Shown: positions 62,856 through 64,000 of the stretch, one piece after another
How the letters are laid out: each line of letters opens with the position of its first letter
Numbering within the stretch: position 1 is the first letter of the stretch
Assembly (NCBI RefSeq): GCF_009936235.1
Contig: NZ_AP022314.1
Span: 3,286,001 to 3,350,000 of the forward strand
Reading direction: 5' to 3'
DNA length: 64,000 bases
Source: Mycobacterium xenopi
GTDB lineage: Bacteria > Actinomycetota > Actinomycetes > Mycobacteriales > Mycobacteriaceae
Notes under the pieces: generated by a model
The model's database searches: none
What the model saw: only the letters and a program-made list of their open reading frames with translations
Told to the model about the DNA's origin: nothing
Position numbers and translations under genes: made by a program

Positions 62856-64000
62856 CTACGGGTGTGTTCCGCGGTGCTTGTCGGCTGCGGCCTGAATGCG
62901 GGGCCACGGTCGCGCCTCTTCGAGTTCGTAAGCCAGTTCCAAAAGCCGCGCCTCGCAGCCGATGTCGGCCGAGATCATCATGCCCACCGGCATGCCGGTG
63001 GCGGATTCGGCCAGCGGCAGCGAGATCGCGGGCTCGCCCGTGACATTGTGCAGCGGCGTGAATGCGACCCACTCGCGCATCCGGCCCATGATCTGCTCGT
63101 AGTCTGCGGTTGGGTCGAGGTGGCCGATTCGCGGCGTCTCCTCGGCCAGCGTGGGCGTCAGCACTGCGTCATAGGTTTTGGCGAAACGCGCAGTGTGCCG
63201 GCGCACGCCGCGTAGCCGCATGATCGCCACCGGGAGCCGATGCAGGTTGCGGCGCGCGTGGCGGGCCAGGCCCAGTGTCAGGTTGTCCAGCCGGGTGGGA
63301 TCGAACGTGTCGCCGAACCGGCGCCGGCTGATGTACAGCTGTCCCAGTGCTAGCAGCGCCCAATAGAGCACGAAGTCGTCGGCGAAAGTCGAAGGCACTG
63401 GCGGGTTTTCGACATGCTCCACGCGATGTCCCAGTTCCTCGAGCAGCCGTGCCGATTTCAAAGTCAGCTCGCGGATTTCGGGGCTGCATTCGCGAACCAC
63501 CGAACGCGTCAGCACGGCAATCCTCAGCCGCTGCCTGCCGGGATGGGTGACGTCGCCGATCGGCGGCAGGTTGGGCTGACGCCAGATGCGCTCGGCTTCC
63601 CGGTGGAAAGCCGCGGTGTCGCGCACCGATCGGGTGACCACACCGTTGGCGACCAGGCGTATTGGCATGCGGCGCAGGTCCTTGTCCACCGGCAGCCGGC
63701 CGCGCGACGGCTTGAGGCCCACCAGCCCGTTGCAGGCGGCGGGGATCCGGATGGAGCCGCCGCCGTCGTTGGCGTGGGCGATCGGCACCGCACCGGCCGC
63801 TACGAACGCGGCCGAACCCGACGACGAGGCGCCCGCCGTGTAGTCGGTGTTCCACGGGTTGCGGACGGGTCCGAGTCGGGGATGCTCGGCCGATGCGCTG
63901 AAGCCGTACTCGGACATCTGCGTTTTTCCCAGCGCGACGAGGCCGGTCGCCAGGTACAGCCGGGTGAACTCGCCGTCCCTGGCAGCCCGGCGCGGCACCC
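62856..64000 (-). CDS. amiC: Amidase AmiC, 5' end beyond the window
   Basis: The last 381 residues of an amidase-signature enzyme, homologue of Rv2888c; the start lies beyond 64000. Signature region GASSSGSAAFVAAGAVPIAH followed by NDGGGSIRIPAACNGLVGLK, with the Ser-cisSer pair (SSSG) and the Ser in GGGSIR of the Ser-Ser-Lys triad; the Lys lies outside the window. Hydrolyses amides; natural substrate not known. It matches the gene order downstream of pyrH in M. tuberculosis after loss of intervening genes. Confidence 0.9.
   Translation of the reverse strand, partial: VPRRAARDGEFTRLYLATGLVALGKTQMSEYGFSASAEHPRLGPVRNPWNTDYTAGASSSGSAAFVAAGAVPIAHANDGGGSIRIPAACNGLVGLKPSRGRLPVDKDLRRMPIRLVANGVVTRSVRDTAAFHREAERIWRQPNLPPIGDVTHPGRQRLRIAVLTRSVVRECSPEIRELTLKSARLLEELGHRVEHVENPPVPSTFADDFVLYWALLALGQLYISRRRFGDTFDPTRLDNLTLGLARHARRNLHRLPVAIMRLRGVRRHTARFAKTYDAVLTPTLAEETPRIGHLDPTADYEQIMGRMREWVAFTPLHNVTGEPAISLPLAESATGMPVGMMISADIGCEARLLELAYELEEARPWPRIQAAADKHRGTHP

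Noticed and set aside
1..64000. tRNA, rRNA, insertion-sequence or prophage genes
   Set aside because: No tRNA cloverleaf, rRNA or transposase/integrase sequence was recognised by eye in either strand; a covariance-model scan would settle it.

Overview
The window is chromosomal DNA from a slow-growing Mycobacterium. I base this on high GC, GTG starts and 4-nt ATGA/GTGA gene overlaps, mycothione reductase, a PE/PPE cluster, an MPT63-type antigen, cutinases, and a gene order matching the M. tuberculosis truB (Rv2793c) to amiC (Rv2888c) stretch. I cannot name the species. M. tuberculosis carries its CRISPR (DR) locus between the homologues of the CocE-type hydrolase and echA16. Here that interval holds only two small genes and no repeat array.

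Layout. 0-7.7 kb: truB-pptT-pptH operon, an exported DUF3558-like protein, a CocE/NonD hydrolase, DUF1802 and DUF2277 genes, echA16 and a lipoprotein. 7.7-8.9 kb: a small secreted His/Trp-tailed protein, an AT-rich gap and an orphan small DNA-binding-like protein. 8.9-17.6 kb: the rimP-nusA-ylxR-infB-rbfA-nrnA-dinF translation/RNA operon on the minus strand, with a DUF2961 (GH172-type) glycosidase inserted between nusA and ylxR. 17.7-22.2 kb: a Tat-type lipoprotein and DUF4439 pair, proS and efpA. 22.2-29.3 kb: a minus-strand run of cysG, cobB, cobO, a Mg-chelatase-like gene, a GNAT gene and mqo. 29.4-34.7 kb: a lysophospholipase-like gene, mtr, a Fur-family regulator, a phosphatase-like gene and nicT. 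35-38 kb: a partly decayed PE/PPE cluster. 38.1-42.7 kb: a glutamine amidotransferase, a degenerate hydrolase, cobQ, mapB and a DUF1707 protein. 42.8-55.7 kb: a penicillin-binding lipoprotein, GNAT, ispG-rip1-dxr, DUF4097, a HicB-like regulator with a strong operator, DUF2631, ccdA-mpt53, and rlmN-cdsA-frr-pyrH. 55.7-64 kb: CsbD-like, PAS, MPT63-like, two cutinases, ChaB/Rho-N, DUF1360, a HAD phosphatase and the 3' part of amiC.

Genes that work together. PptT and PptH carry out opposing phosphopantetheinyl reactions. cysG/cobB/cobO/chelatase, cobQ and nicT form a cobalt/cobalamin theme. ispG-rip1-dxr joins isoprenoid synthesis to membrane proteolysis. CcdA and Mpt53 form an extracytoplasmic thiol pair. 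Three copies of a long intergenic hairpin share one outer consensus and stand at operon ends.

Caveat. Five genes (DUF2277, infB, proS, cysG, chelatase) carry six apparent frameshifts. Every one is repaired by adding one base at a G/C-rich tract, and two of the genes are normally essential. I read these as base-call losses rather than biology. The PE/PPE decay is different and looks real. The most interesting items are the mycobacterial GH172-type enzyme inside the nusA operon, the reciprocal PE/PPE decay, the Fur-NicT neighbourhood, the HicB-like operator and the dispersed hairpin family.
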